In this document: piece by piece, positions 27,535-37,389 of the stretch | Position numbering within the stretch: the first letter of the stretch is position 1 | Layout of the letters: each line of letters starts with the position of its first letter | DNA from: Candidatus Tisiphia endosymbiont of Nemotelus nigrinus | Lineage (GTDB): Bacteria; Pseudomonadota; Alphaproteobacteria; Rickettsiales; Rickettsiaceae | Direction: 5' to 3' | Length of the DNA: 64,000 bases | Assembly: GCF_964026475.1 (NCBI RefSeq) | Contig: NZ_OZ032151.1 | Coordinates: 1,178,001 to 1,242,000, forward strand | Made by a program: the position numbers and the translations under genes | The notes under the pieces: generated by a model | Database searches by the model: none | Seen by the model: the letters and a program-made list of their open reading frames with translations, nothing else | What the model was told of the DNA's origin: nothing

Positions 27535-28524
27535 CTACACAACAAAACCCATTAATTTTTTAATTGTAATAAGAGTTTTAGTAGCGGTAATCCTAGCTTT
27601 ATCTGCTCCTTTATGTAGTGTAGTTATCAGATAATCTTGGTTTTTCATTAGTTCTACATATTTACTATGAATGGGAACTAGAGTTGTAATGATAATATCA
27701 GCTAGATCATCCTTAAATTTGGCAAAACCGGTATTTTGGTACTGTTCAACTACTGTGTCAACATTAGTACAAGATAAACTGCAGTAAATGTTAATTAAAT
27801 TGCTGATTTCTGGTCTATTCTGAGGATCGTAACTGATTTCAGCTAAATGATCTGTTTTAGCCTTTTTAATTTTTTGGTAAATTTGATCCTGACTATCATT
27901 TAAATTAATACGAGATAAATCAGATGGATCAGATTTACTCATTTTCTTACGACCATCTTTTAAGCTCATTATTCTTGATGAACCTTGAATTAATTGTTCA
28001 GGTAATTTTAGTATCTCACAATCAAACTTTCTATTGATAATAGCCGCAATATCTCTTGTAAGTTCTAAATGCTGTTTTTGATCATCACCAACAGGAACTA
28101 TATCAGCTTCATATAATAATATATCAGCTGCCATCAATACTGGGTAAGACAATAATCCTAAACCAGCACTTTCCTGGTCTTTTCCAGCTTTGTCTTTAAA
28201 TTGAGTCATGCGTTTTAACCAACCAAGTGGGGTAACACAATTTAATATCCAAGCAAGTTCAACATGTTCCTTTACCATACTTTGGGCAAATATGGTAGTT
28301 TTCTCTGGCACAAGCCCTGTTGCTATATATATAGCAACAGTTTGCAATATAGAAGAGTTTAGTTCTATAGGTGAACGATTTATAGTAATAGCATGCAAAT
28401 CGGCTAAAAAGAACAAACAATTATACTCATCCTGCATCTTTGACCAATTGACAATTGCCCCGAGATAGTTTCCTAAATGCAGAGCTCCGGTCACTTGACA
28501 TCCGGATAGAGCTGTTTTTTTCAT
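27535..28524 (-). CDS. trpS: Tryptophanyl-tRNA synthetase
   Basis: 329 residues, the normal length of bacterial TrpRS. It charges tRNA-Trp. The class I signatures are present: the HIGH-type GALHLGNYLG near residue 12-21 and KMSKS near residue 195, followed by DPSDLSRI. Also seen are the family motifs SYPVLMAADILLYEADIVPV and GDDQKQHLELTRDIA. A ribosome site (GGAG eight bases before ATG) confirms the start. It is monocistronic or ends an operon, with only repeat-free AT-rich sequence downstream. Confidence 0.96.
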   Translation of the reverse strand: MKKTALSGCQVTGALHLGNYLGAIVNWSKMQDEYNCLFFLADLHAITINRSPIELNSSILQTVAIYIATGLVPEKTTIFAQSMVKEHVELAWILNCVTPLGWLKRMTQFKDKAGKDQESAGLGLLSYPVLMAADILLYEADIVPVGDDQKQHLELTRDIAAIINRKFDCEILKLPEQLIQGSSRIMSLKDGRKKMSKSDPSDLSRINLNDSQDQIYQKIKKAKTDHLAEISYDPQNRPEISNLINIYCSLSCTNVDTVVEQYQNTGFAKFKDDLADIIITTLVPIHSKYVELMKNQDYLITTLHKGADKARITATKTLITIKKLMGFVV

Positions 28525-28704
28525 TTAATTTCTCCAAATAAAATTAAAATATGTGAGATAAACATTATAATTCTTATCTATCGCATGTAAGATAGTATAC
28601 TCCAAAATTTTTATCCACTAAGTAAAAAAGCAATTAAATATAGGATAATTTAATTAATATTTCTAGATTTTTGATGGATCGGTTAGCTATACATCGAATT
28701 CGGG

Positions 28705-31074
28705 TTAATATATCTCCTGAGAATTATCTTTTTCTGGTGGGATACTATGGAAAACATCATTATCTTGGTTTTCTTGTTGATAATCTAATGTTTGTATATC
28801 ATGAATTTTAAATGCTTCCATAACACTGCCAGAAGAAGTAATTTTACCGGTTTGCGGATTTACTGGTAATAATTTAATTGATTCTGGTATTTTGAACGTA
28901 AGTGAAGGAATATCAGAATATGCTCTTTCCATAAAATCAATAAATATCGGCAAGGCAACAGTTGAGCCTGTTGCAGTTTTTCCGAGTGTTTTTGGTGTAT
29001 CGTAGCCAATATATGTTCCTACAACTATTTTGGGAGTAAAACCAATAAACCAAGTATCCATACTCTCATTGGTGGTACCACTTTTACCAGCTATAACCTT
29101 ACCAAGTTTTTTTGCAGCTATTGCCGTACCTCTTTCAACTGCTCCAGTAAGAAAGGAGATAATCTGGTAATCACTTGCCTCATCGGTAATCATTTGACAA
29201 TCTGGTTGAGATAGGATAGGTGGTGATAAGTTATCAGTAAGCTGGGAGTCAGATACATTACAATTCTCACATTCTCTACTGTCTCTACGATAAATTATTT
29301 TACCGTTACGATCTTTAATGAGTTCTACAAAATGAGGGGTAACTTTTTTCCCTGAATTAGCAATGATCGCATAAGCAGTGGTCATTCTTTGCAAAGTGGT
29401 TTCGAGTGAACCAAGTACCATAGAATAAAATTTCTTTGGCTCATTATTAATGCCGAATCGCTTAATTATTTCAGCAACTTTATTTAATCCTATAGCTTCT
29501 GCTACCCTGACAGTAATAAGGTTTCGTGATTTCTCAAGACCGGTACGCATAGTAATTGAACCCAAAAAATCTCCTCTATAATTTCTAGGTTTCCAAACTG
29601 GCATGCCAGAGCCTTGTGAAATCTCTGTTGGACCATCTTCAAAAATTCTATTTGGTTGGATGGCATTTTCTAAAGCAGCAAGATAAACAAAAGTTTTACT
29701 CAGTGATCCTGGTTGTCGTAGTGCCTGAGTAGCACGATCAAATTTACTAACCGTAAAATCATATCCACCAACGCTGGCAAGTACCTGGCCTGTTGCAGGA
29801 TTCATCACCATAATAGCTCCATTAACAGTCGGAATCTGCCGCAAATAGTAATTAGCATTTACTTTTTCGACTACTATAACATCACCTTTTTTCAAGAGAG
29901 TTTTTACTGATTTAAGATCATTTTTTGCCCACTTCATTTCTGATAGCACTATTTTTGACTGACTCAAGTCGCAAAGACCAATTTCGGCTTGATTATCCAA
30001 AACATTTAACACAACAGCTAATTGATATTCTAAAATGGCTGGTGGCTTTGTTAGTTTATTTAAATTATCTTGCCAGTTATTTATATCTATATTAGTTATA
30101 ACCCCTCTAAAACCATGTTTTCTGTCATATTCCCTTATGCCTTTCCTAAGAGCATTTTCCGCAGCTTGCTGCATATTAGCATCAAGTGAGGTAATGACTG
30201 TTAACCCTCCGGTATAAAAATATTCTTTACTGCCAATTCTGCTAATGACTTCTTCCCGTACTTGCTCAGCATAATAACCAGCTGTAACGGTTTCGTTGCG
30301 ATCCCGCTTTTGTAAAGTAATTGCAGTATCTATTGCCTCTTTAGCTGTTTCTTGCGTTATATAACCATCTTCCAACATTCTCATAATGACATAATCTCTA
30401 CGCTCTTTTACCCTGGCATAATTTTTCTCCGGGTTAAAATTTGATGGAGCCTTTGGTAACCCAGCGATAAAAGCTGATTCAGCAAGGGTTAAATCGTCAA
30501 TAGATTTATTAAAATAGTTTTGAGCAGCCATGGCAACTCCGTACGATCCCCTACCAAAAAACGTTTGATTAAGATATAGCTCCAAAATTTGATCTTTAGT
30601 AAAGGTTTTTGAGACCATATATGATAAAATCGCCTCTTTAATCTTACGTTCTATCGATACCTCAGAGCTTAATAAAAAATTCTTAACTACTTGTTGGGTA
30701 ATAGTTGACCCTCCTTCCACTCTACGACGGTGTACGATATTAGAGATATTTAATATTGCTGCCCTGATTATACTTATAACATCAACTCCTGGATGTTCAA
30801 AAAAATTCTTATCTTCTGCTGAAATAAACGCCTCTATAAGAGAGCGTGGTACACTACTAATAGGTACAAAAACTCTACGTTCCAAAGCATATTCCTCCAT
30901 TAATTTTCCATTTTGGGCATATACTCTTGTTACCGATGGTGGATGATAATCGGCAAGTTGAGAATAGTCCGGTAAATCTTTAGAGTAATGATACAACAAA
31001 TATATACAAGCACTAAGTGCTATCAGCCCTAATATTATAAATAATTTACAAAATACATAAAAAACTTTGAACAT
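28705..31074 (-). CDS. mrcA: Penicillin-binding protein 1A (bifunctional glycosyltransferase/transpeptidase)
   Basis: 789 residues. An N-terminal membrane anchor (about 5-27) is followed by a GT51 transglycosylase domain with EDKNFFEHPGVD, GGSTITQQVVKN and KIKEAILSYMVSKTFTKDQI. An OB-like linker follows at about 310-410, then the transpeptidase domain with SLSKTF (active Ser near 456), SRN, and KSGTTNE near 663. It polymerises and cross-links peptidoglycan in the periplasm. The last ~40 residues are acidic and probably disordered. It heads a group with other envelope genes on the same strand (CDP-glycerol-transferase-like, mltG). Confidence 0.95.
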   Translation of the reverse strand: MFKVFYVFCKLFIILGLIALSACIYLLYHYSKDLPDYSQLADYHPPSVTRVYAQNGKLMEEYALERRVFVPISSVPRSLIEAFISAEDKNFFEHPGVDVISIIRAAILNISNIVHRRRVEGGSTITQQVVKNFLLSSEVSIERKIKEAILSYMVSKTFTKDQILELYLNQTFFGRGSYGVAMAAQNYFNKSIDDLTLAESAFIAGLPKAPSNFNPEKNYARVKERRDYVIMRMLEDGYITQETAKEAIDTAITLQKRDRNETVTAGYYAEQVREEVISRIGSKEYFYTGGLTVITSLDANMQQAAENALRKGIREYDRKHGFRGVITNIDINNWQDNLNKLTKPPAILEYQLAVVLNVLDNQAEIGLCDLSQSKIVLSEMKWAKNDLKSVKTLLKKGDVIVVEKVNANYYLRQIPTVNGAIMVMNPATGQVLASVGGYDFTVSKFDRATQALRQPGSLSKTFVYLAALENAIQPNRIFEDGPTEISQGSGMPVWKPRNYRGDFLGSITMRTGLEKSRNLITVRVAEAIGLNKVAEIIKRFGINNEPKKFYSMVLGSLETTLQRMTTAYAIIANSGKKVTPHFVELIKDRNGKIIYRRDSRECENCNVSDSQLTDNLSPPILSQPDCQMITDEASDYQIISFLTGAVERGTAIAAKKLGKVIAGKSGTTNESMDTWFIGFTPKIVVGTYIGYDTPKTLGKTATGSTVALPIFIDFMERAYSDIPSLTFKIPESIKLLPVNPQTGKITSSGSVMEAFKIHDIQTLDYQQENQDNDVFHSIPPEKDNSQEIY

Positions 31075-31230
31075 TGTTATATCAATTTTATTACAGGGCT
31101 TTGGGAGATAACGTTTTTTGTTTTAGAATATAATTCTCCAAATCATATAGTACAACAACATATTCTTTAATTTTACTTGAGTTTTTACGTATATAGATAA
31201 CCCGTGTGACAATAATAGATCATTGCTTCT

Positions 31231-32526
31231 TTATTCATATAATAAATATTCAGCAATAAACTTGGATGGATTTTCTATTGGATCTAATATTTTCTTAAAT
31301 TCTTCTCTGTTACAGGTTAATTCAAATAACTTGCATTTTATTTTCTTAAAATAACTATTATTTTCTTCTCTTTTAGAGAAAGCCGAATAATTATTTTGCC
31401 TGATATAATCTATATATCCTGTTATATCATTTGGATCATATGCTAAATAAACATATTTTTTTAATTCACGTGATAATTTATTACTATTAAACTCATTATT
31501 CCAGCCATTACTTAAGTAAATTATAGGCTTATCCGCTACAACCACTTCTGCAAGAGCAGAAGTTCCATCACTTATTACAATATCTGCAGAAATTATATCA
31601 CTTACTAAAGGAACATTGGTACTATCAGAAATAGTAACATTTTGTACGCTTCTAAACTTTATAAAAATTTGATTAATTTCTTCTTGGGTTAAAAATCTTG
31701 GGTTAGAGGTAGAAAAAAATAAACTTTGATGAGGTCTTATAATAAAATTTATATTTGGATTTTGTAGTGCATAATTATAAAAAAAATAATGATAATTCAA
31801 GAAAGTTGAGCCACATTCAAATAGATATCTATATTTAAAGGATAGCTGCCATCTTGGTAACCATAAAATGGTTTCTGGAGACTTTTTGAGGTTAAGGATA
31901 GTACTATCTCTAACTTCTTTATAAGTTTGATACCCTGAAACAACAACACGTTCTTTTGGAAAACCATATTTTTCAATGTAAATATCTTTTGTACTTTCCG
32001 AATCAACAAATACTAAATCCATAATATTTGGTAAACTTTTATCATTTATGTGATCTTGATGAAAAATATGAGGACCATAAGGAATATATACTATTTTTTT
32101 TGCGATTTTTTTAAGAGTTGAATCAATAAAGTGAGGATCTAAAATTGAATTATTATAAACATTATAGGGATTCTGAATAAAAATATAATCTGGTTGATAT
32201 GATTCAATAGTTTCACATTTTGTATAAGGTGCTATCTGTCCGCAAGGATATAGTACATCATTATTATCAAATTTTGCTGTAAACTTCATATCTATGTTTA
32301 AATTATACCATCCATTATATAATGGAATAGCAACAATTTTTACATCATGTCCTGTTTCTTTCATTGCTTTATACAGGGCATACACTCCTTTCCCACCATT
32401 AGTTTCTGTATGTACTATAAACATTATTTTTTTAGGAGTTGGAAGCTTATTTTGTTTAAATAATACAAAAAATATTATTGAAATTAGGCAAAAAAAGACA
32501 ATAGGTATTAAGAATTTTATTTTCAT
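31231..32526 (-). CDS. Membrane-anchored GT-B protein resembling CDP-glycerol glycerophosphotransferases
   Basis: 431 residues. One N-terminal membrane helix (about 4-24) is followed by a two-Rossmann-domain enzyme. The second domain has ILWLPRWQLSFKYR, IIRPHQSLFF and SADIVISDGTSALAEVVVAD followed by KPIIYLSNG. This is the TagB/TagF-like pattern (ViisDgSS...E....kPiiy) in which His and Ser/Asp residues bind the CDP-linked donor. The acceptor is unknown; rickettsiae do not make teichoic acid, so decoration of LPS or another envelope glycan is possible. Alternative: another GT-B glycosyltransferase. No operon overlap with its neighbours. Confidence 0.65.
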   Translation of the reverse strand: MKIKFLIPIVFFCLISIIFFVLFKQNKLPTPKKIMFIVHTETNGGKGVYALYKAMKETGHDVKIVAIPLYNGWYNLNIDMKFTAKFDNNDVLYPCGQIAPYTKCETIESYQPDYIFIQNPYNVYNNSILDPHFIDSTLKKIAKKIVYIPYGPHIFHQDHINDKSLPNIMDLVFVDSESTKDIYIEKYGFPKERVVVSGYQTYKEVRDSTILNLKKSPETILWLPRWQLSFKYRYLFECGSTFLNYHYFFYNYALQNPNINFIIRPHQSLFFSTSNPRFLTQEEINQIFIKFRSVQNVTISDSTNVPLVSDIISADIVISDGTSALAEVVVADKPIIYLSNGWNNEFNSNKLSRELKKYVYLAYDPNDITGYIDYIRQNNYSAFSKREENNSYFKKIKCKLFELTCNREEFKKILDPIENPSKFIAEYLLYE

Positions 32527-32639
32527 ACAAGACTAAGTAATTATTTATAATATTGCATCCTACAATACACAAGGTGGTTTAAATTCCTACTAAAATAAGT
32601 ATTTTAACATATTTTATAATCCTGCTTAAGTTTTTAATT

Positions 32640-32945
32640 TTATGTATATTCAAAATTAATTTTGAGTTCCCTTTTTAAAATATCAACCAAATCATCAGAT
32701 GATTTTGATTTCCATCTACCAGCAGCATAATAAAAATGGTAAGGTCCACTAATCGGTGAAGACAACCAAATTTCCTTGGCAGCAGAGTGTTTATTAATAA
32801 CAAATATACCTTGGTTGGTGGTTAGAGTTAGAATGTCATCCTGGAAATCAATATCGATAAGGCAATCTTTATCCTCTGTCTCAATTATCTCTGCAATTAA
32901 AGATATTGTTTGTTCAGCTAATTTAGCAAATTCAGTATCATTCAT
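32640..32945 (-). CDS. cyaY: Iron-sulfur cluster assembly protein CyaY (frataxin)
   Basis: 101 residues, the usual CyaY length. The acidic first helix (EFAKLAEQTISLIAEIIETE) and edge provide iron-binding carboxylates. The conserved beta-sheet segment LTLTTNQGIFVINKHSAAKE, IWLSSPISGPYHF and WKSK match frataxins. It delivers iron to, or tunes, the IscS-IscU machinery. Starts two bases after the mltG stop, so the two are cotranscribed. Confidence 0.9.
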   Translation of the reverse strand: MNDTEFAKLAEQTISLIAEIIETEDKDCLIDIDFQDDILTLTTNQGIFVINKHSAAKEIWLSSPISGPYHFYYAAGRWKSKSSDDLVDILKRELKINFEYT

Positions 32946-32947
32946 GC

Positions 32948-33928
32948 TTAATGTTCCTTCGAATTTTTGCGATAATCCTTAACATGTTTAAGATGTTCAT
33001 TAAAATTATTAGAGAAATTATGCCTACCTGCACCGTCACCCACAAAATATAATGAATCAATTTTAGCGGGATTTACTACAGCCTCTAGAGATTTTACTCC
33101 AGGACAAGAAATAGCTCCAGCTGGTAAATTAGCAACATAATATGTATTATAAGGAGATTCTATTGCAAAATCTTTTTTAGTCAATGGTTGTGTTAGTCTA
33201 CCTTTCCCAAGTGTTATAGCATAAATTGTTGTTGCATCTGATTGTAGTTTCATATGTTTTTTTAGGCGATTTAGAAATACAGCAGCCACCAAAGGTTTCT
33301 CAGCATTTAAGTTAGCTTCTTTTTCTACAATGGATGCTAAAATTAACACATCAAGGCGGGTTTTTAATGGAGAATTAGGTGATAATTTTTCCATAATTTT
33401 GTCGAGCTGTAAAGACATTAATTTCCGCATTTTATCAATGATTTGTTCCTTCTGATCGCCATATGAAAAAAAATAGGTAGATGGCATTAAAAATCCTTCA
33501 GGAATTATTCCTATAATCTCTCCAATTAATCGTTCTTCGCTATTAATTTTTTTTATTATTTCATGCACAAGCGTACCTTCAGGTATAACCATTTTATGAA
33601 TAATTGATTTGCCACTGGATAATATCCTTAAAGTTTGCATAGGAGAAATATTTTGAGTAAAAATATATTCCCCACTTTTTATAGAATGTTTTAATGAATA
33701 TATCTTTGCAAGAAAGGCAAATAAAGCGGGATATTTAATGATGTTATGATCATTTAATATCCTAGCGATTTGCTCAGTCGATAATTTAGGTTTGATTATT
33801 ACAGCCTTATTTTCTACAAGCGCCCCAGGTGCAAATAAGTAAAATATACAGAAATTGATTCCACTGACTAGTAGAATCAATGTAATAGTTACACAAATAA
33901 ATTTTATTTTTAGTATTTTCTTAAACAA
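32948..33928 (-). CDS. mltG: Endolytic murein transglycosylase MltG (YceG)
   Basis: 326 residues with an N-terminal membrane helix (about 9-31), a LysM-like part (about 45-110) and the YceG catalytic domain. The catalytic Glu is in SIVEKEANLNAEKPLVAAVF. Also typical are FLNRLKKHMKLQSDATTIYA, ESPYNTY and GLPPGPI-like NLPAGAISCPGVKSLEAVVN. It cuts nascent glycan strands in the periplasm and so sets their length, working against PBP1-type synthases such as the one at 28705-31074. Operon with cyaY. Confidence 0.93.
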   Translation of the reverse strand: MFKKILKIKFICVTITLILLVSGINFCIFYLFAPGALVENKAVIIKPKLSTEQIARILNDHNIIKYPALFAFLAKIYSLKHSIKSGEYIFTQNISPMQTLRILSSGKSIIHKMVIPEGTLVHEIIKKINSEERLIGEIIGIIPEGFLMPSTYFFSYGDQKEQIIDKMRKLMSLQLDKIMEKLSPNSPLKTRLDVLILASIVEKEANLNAEKPLVAAVFLNRLKKHMKLQSDATTIYAITLGKGRLTQPLTKKDFAIESPYNTYYVANLPAGAISCPGVKSLEAVVNPAKIDSLYFVGDGAGRHNFSNNFNEHLKHVKDYRKNSKEH

Positions 33929-34113
33929 GGTATACCTAATTGGAATTAAAGAAATTCATAAGATTATAATTTATTGTCACCCCATACTTATTGTTATTAT
34001 AGTTTTAATATATCATCAAATGTGTTATACCAAACATATTATGTTTATACATGCATAAGTTCTTTTTGCAAAGAGTATAAACAACTACTTTTTTATTATA
34101 TCAGATATAATTT

Positions 34114-34500
34114 ATGACAAAAACAAAACCGGAAATTTACAATAATAGACCAACTTCTCCTCATTTAATGATATATAAAATACAGATAAGTTCTGTTTTG
34201 TCTATTTTCCATCGTATGACGGGGATAGGTCTATTTTTTGGACTATCAGTATTATCTTGGTGTTTTATTTTATTGGCTTTTAGCAAATTTAACCCTGAAT
34301 ATTTACAGTTCTTTACATGTAGATTATTTAAAATCCCTCCAATATTCATAAGTTTCGCTTGGTTTTATCATCTATGCAATGGGGTGCGTCACTTAATTTG
34401 GGATAGTGGGCATTGTTTTTCAATAAGGGCTATTAACTTTACTGGCTGGTTTGTTGTAATAGCCTCCATAATGATGACATTAGCTTTTTGGTTGTTATAG
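34114..34500 (+). CDS. sdhC: Succinate dehydrogenase cytochrome b556 subunit
   Basis: 128 residues with three membrane helices. The quinone/heme region HRMTGIGLFFG follows the first loop, and the heme-ligand histidine lies in FYHLCNGVRHLIWDSG. SdhC anchors the flavoprotein/iron-sulfur part of complex II and binds heme b with SdhD. It starts the sdhC-sdhD-sdhA operon and faces mltG divergently, with about 185 bases between them that must hold both promoters. Confidence 0.93.
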   Translation: MTKTKPEIYNNRPTSPHLMIYKIQISSVLSIFHRMTGIGLFFGLSVLSWCFILLAFSKFNPEYLQFFTCRLFKIPPIFISFAWFYHLCNGVRHLIWDSGHCFSIRAINFTGWFVVIASIMMTLAFWLL

Positions 34501-34522
34501 TAATTTAACTTAAGGTCTCTAT

Positions 34523-34906
34523 ATGAATAATAATTTAAGGACAGATTTGGCAAAAGCTAAAGGAGCTGGTTCGGCAAAGAGCGGTTCTGGTCATTGGTTA
34601 CATCAAAGAATTACGGCTATTATTTTGGTAATTTGCTCTATTTGGCTAATATTTTTTATTAAATATAATATGGGCAAGGATTTAATTCATGTTGTTGGTA
34701 CTTTACAGAAACCTTACAATATTGCTCCTTTGGGAATATTGATTATTACCAGCCTCTATCATGCAATGCTTGGTATGCGGATAATAATTGAAGATTATAT
34801 TAGTTGTATTAAGCTTCGTATTGGATTAATTATATTTTTACAAATATTTTGTATTATAACGATTGTGTTCTTAGTGGTAGCATTATTTTATGCTATAACT
34901 GTTTAA
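34523..34906 (+). CDS. sdhD: Succinate dehydrogenase membrane anchor subunit
   Basis: 127 residues, three membrane helices. The family segment KSGSGHWLHQRITAIIL begins the first helix, and the second carries SLYHAMLGMRIIIEDYI with the heme-side His. With SdhC it forms the ubiquinone site. The start has AAGG eight bases upstream and lies 22 bases after sdhC. Confidence 0.92.
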   Translation: MNNNLRTDLAKAKGAGSAKSGSGHWLHQRITAIILVICSIWLIFFIKYNMGKDLIHVVGTLQKPYNIAPLGILIITSLYHAMLGMRIIIEDYISCIKLRIGLIIFLQIFCIITIVFLVVALFYAITV

Positions 34907-34934
34907 GTGATTAAATAGCAAATGGAATTTATGA

Positions 34935-36725
34935 ATGTCTACACCTTATAATATTGTGCATCATCAATTTGATGTAGTGGTAGTTGGAGCCGGAGGGGCT
35001 GGTCTTAGGGCAACTTTTGGCATGGCACAAAAGGGGCTAAGTACAGCCTGTGTTACCAAGCTTTTCCCAACTAGAAGCCATACTGTAGCAGCACAAGGTG
35101 GTATCAGCGCCTCTCTTGGTAATATGGGGGAAGATGATTGGCGTTGGCATATGTACGATACCGTAAAAGGCTCGGACTGGCTGGGCGATCAAGATGCGAT
35201 TGAGTATATGTGTAAACATGCAGCTGAGGCGGTACTGGAACTTGAACATTATGGGGTACCTTTTTCGCGAACAGAAGAAGGCAAAATTTATCAGCGTCCC
35301 TTTGGTGGTATGACAACAAATTATGGCAAGGGACAAGCAGCCCAAAGGACTTGTGCTGCAGCAGATCGTACTGGTCATGCCATCTTACATACTTTATATC
35401 AACAGGCTTTAAAAAATAAAGCCCAATTTTTTGTTGAATATTTTGCCATTGATTTGTTGATGAATAATGGAGAATGTGTAGGAGTAGTTGCTTGGAATCT
35501 TGATGATGGGACCATACATTGCTTTCATTCTCATTTAGTAGTATTAGCTACTGGTGGATATGGTAGAGCTTACTTTTCTGCTACAAGTGCTCATACTTGT
35601 ACCGGTGATGGTGGTGGGATGGTAGCAAGAAGTTCTATTGCTTTGCAAGATATGGAATTTGTCCAATTTCATCCAACAGGTATATATGGGTCTGGCTGCT
35701 TAATTACAGAAGGTGCTAGAGGAGAAGGAGGCTATTTGGTAAATTCTAATGGTGAAAGATTTATGGAGCGATACGCTCCAGCTGCTAAAGACCTTGCATC
35801 AAGAGATGTGGTCTCGAGAGCAATTACCATGGAAATCAGAGAAAATAGAGGGGTAGGTGAGCATAAAGACCATGTCTTCCTACATTTAGATCATTTATCG
35901 CCGGAAATTCTGCACGAACGTTTACCGGGTATTTCTGAAACAGCCAAAATCTTTGCTGGTGTTAATGTTAATACTCAACCAATACCGGTGCTACCAACAG
36001 TACATTACAATATGGGGGGAATACCAACAAATTACCACGGGCAAGTTATTGATAAAGATCAGGATGGTCATAACAAGATTATTCCTGGGTTAATGTCAAT
36101 TGGTGAGGCTGCTTGCGTTTCAGTACATGGAGCTAATCGATTAGGCTCAAACTCCTTGCTTGATTTAGTGGTATTTGGTAGGGCGGCAGCAAAGAAAGCG
36201 GCTGAAATTGTTAAAGTTGGTCAACCGCATAAGGTTCTACCTCAATCGATATTGGATAAAATAATTAGCAGATTTGATGGCATACGTCATGCTAAAGGAG
36301 AGATACCAGTAGCTAATCTAAGGCTTAAAATGCAAAAAATTATGCAAAATCATGCAGCAGTATTCAGAACTCAAGAGGTTCTCGATCAAGGGATAGAACT
36401 GATTGACCAAGCACGAAAAGAATATGCTGATATTCAGGTTAATGATAAATCATTAATATGGAATAGCGACTTGTTTGAAGCATTAGAACTGTCTAATTTA
36501 TTAGATCAAGCGGTGATTACTATGCACTCTGCCGCCAATAGAAAAGAAAGTAGAGGAGCCCATTCTAGGGAAGATTATTCAGAGCGTAACGATGAGGAGT
36601 GGATGAAACATACACTCGCTTGGATTGACGAACAAGGTAAGGTCAAACTGGATTACAAACCGGTAACTCTTACAACTTTAACAGATGAAGTAGCGGCAAT
36701 TCCACCAACTAAACGAGTTTATTAG
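34935..36725 (+). CDS. sdhA: Succinate dehydrogenase flavoprotein subunit
   Basis: 596 residues, the full family length. It oxidises succinate to fumarate in the TCA cycle and feeds the respiratory chain. The N-terminal FAD-binding fold is [20 protein letters not shown]. The covalent FAD histidine is in [18 protein letters not shown]. The active-site regions [11 protein letters not shown] and [23 protein letters not shown], and the cap and C-terminal helical domains ([15 protein letters not shown]) are all present. sdhB is not in this window; it is placed separately, as in other rickettsiae. Confidence 0.97.
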   Translation: MSTPYNIVHHQFDVVVVGAGGAGLRATFGMAQKGLSTACVTKLFPTRSHTVAAQGGISASLGNMGEDDWRWHMYDTVKGSDWLGDQDAIEYMCKHAAEAVLELEHYGVPFSRTEEGKIYQRPFGGMTTNYGKGQAAQRTCAAADRTGHAILHTLYQQALKNKAQFFVEYFAIDLLMNNGECVGVVAWNLDDGTIHCFHSHLVVLATGGYGRAYFSATSAHTCTGDGGGMVARSSIALQDMEFVQFHPTGIYGSGCLITEGARGEGGYLVNSNGERFMERYAPAAKDLASRDVVSRAITMEIRENRGVGEHKDHVFLHLDHLSPEILHERLPGISETAKIFAGVNVNTQPIPVLPTVHYNMGGIPTNYHGQVIDKDQDGHNKIIPGLMSIGEAACVSVHGANRLGSNSLLDLVVFGRAAAKKAAEIVKVGQPHKVLPQSILDKIISRFDGIRHAKGEIPVANLRLKMQKIMQNHAAVFRTQEVLDQGIELIDQARKEYADIQVNDKSLIWNSDLFEALELSNLLDQAVITMHSAANRKESRGAHSREDYSERNDEEWMKHTLAWIDEQGKVKLDYKPVTLTTLTDEVAAIPPTKRVY

Positions 36726-36735
36726 AATATACATT

Positions 36736-37389
36736 ATGCTGAATTCAATAAGACTATGCCAAGCTTTAAATGAAAAAATATGTCATGATTTTGCCGGAAC
36801 AATAGGTGTTATAGATAATAGTATTGGCTTAATAAAAACTGTAGCCTATCAAGAAAAAGCTACTAAACTGATTCAGGATAGTACCAATAGACTTATAAAC
36901 TATTTACAGTTTTATCGTTATGTGTACTCTCTGCCTTCTAAGGATAACAAAATTTCTATTGCAGAAATTAATAGATTAGCTACTGATTTTTTAAAATCAA
37001 AAAATCATAATATTGAATTATTGTTTACAAGGTTACCAAGCACAGCTATCAATGAGCATATAGCACAGATTATTATCTGTTTAATTATTGTAGCGTCTAA
37101 TAATTCATCCAAAAATGCTGTTATTAAAATTGAGCTAGAGATACAACTTGATAAATTTATTGGTATGAAAATTATAGTAATAGACACAAATCTCAAGCTA
37201 AATCCGGATAAAACGGATATTTTGCTTGGAAAAAGAATTATTAAGGATGTATACTCAGATGATTTGAGTATAACTATAGAAAATGTTCATGAATATTACA
37301 CTTACTACTTAATGACAGAATATGGTTATAAGTTATTGGTTACTCCATTAACCGATTCAGCAGAGTATACGCTTTGTCTTGGTTCTTAG
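36736..37389 (+). CDS. ChpT-like histidine phosphotransferase
   Basis: 217 residues. The first helices contain LNEKICHDFAGTIGVIDNSI, where the His is the phosphorylated residue of the ChpT dimerisation (DHp-like) domain (compare LC-HDL-xGPxGAI in ChpT). A degenerate ATPase-like domain follows. In alphaproteobacteria ChpT passes phosphate from the CckA kinase to the master cell-cycle regulator CtrA. It starts 10 bases after sdhA, so it is cotranscribed with complex II genes, and it overlaps the facing RND gene end by four bases. Sequence is diverged, but the key motif and length fit. Confidence 0.75.
   Translation: MLNSIRLCQALNEKICHDFAGTIGVIDNSIGLIKTVAYQEKATKLIQDSTNRLINYLQFYRYVYSLPSKDNKISIAEINRLATDFLKSKNHNIELLFTRLPSTAINEHIAQIIICLIIVASNNSSKNAVIKIELEIQLDKFIGMKIIVIDTNLKLNPDKTDILLGKRIIKDVYSDDLSITIENVHEYYTYYLMTEYGYKLLVTPLTDSAEYTLCLGS

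Noticed and set aside
35037..35378. Minus-strand frames inside sdhA
   Set aside because: Antisense shadows of a highly conserved gene.
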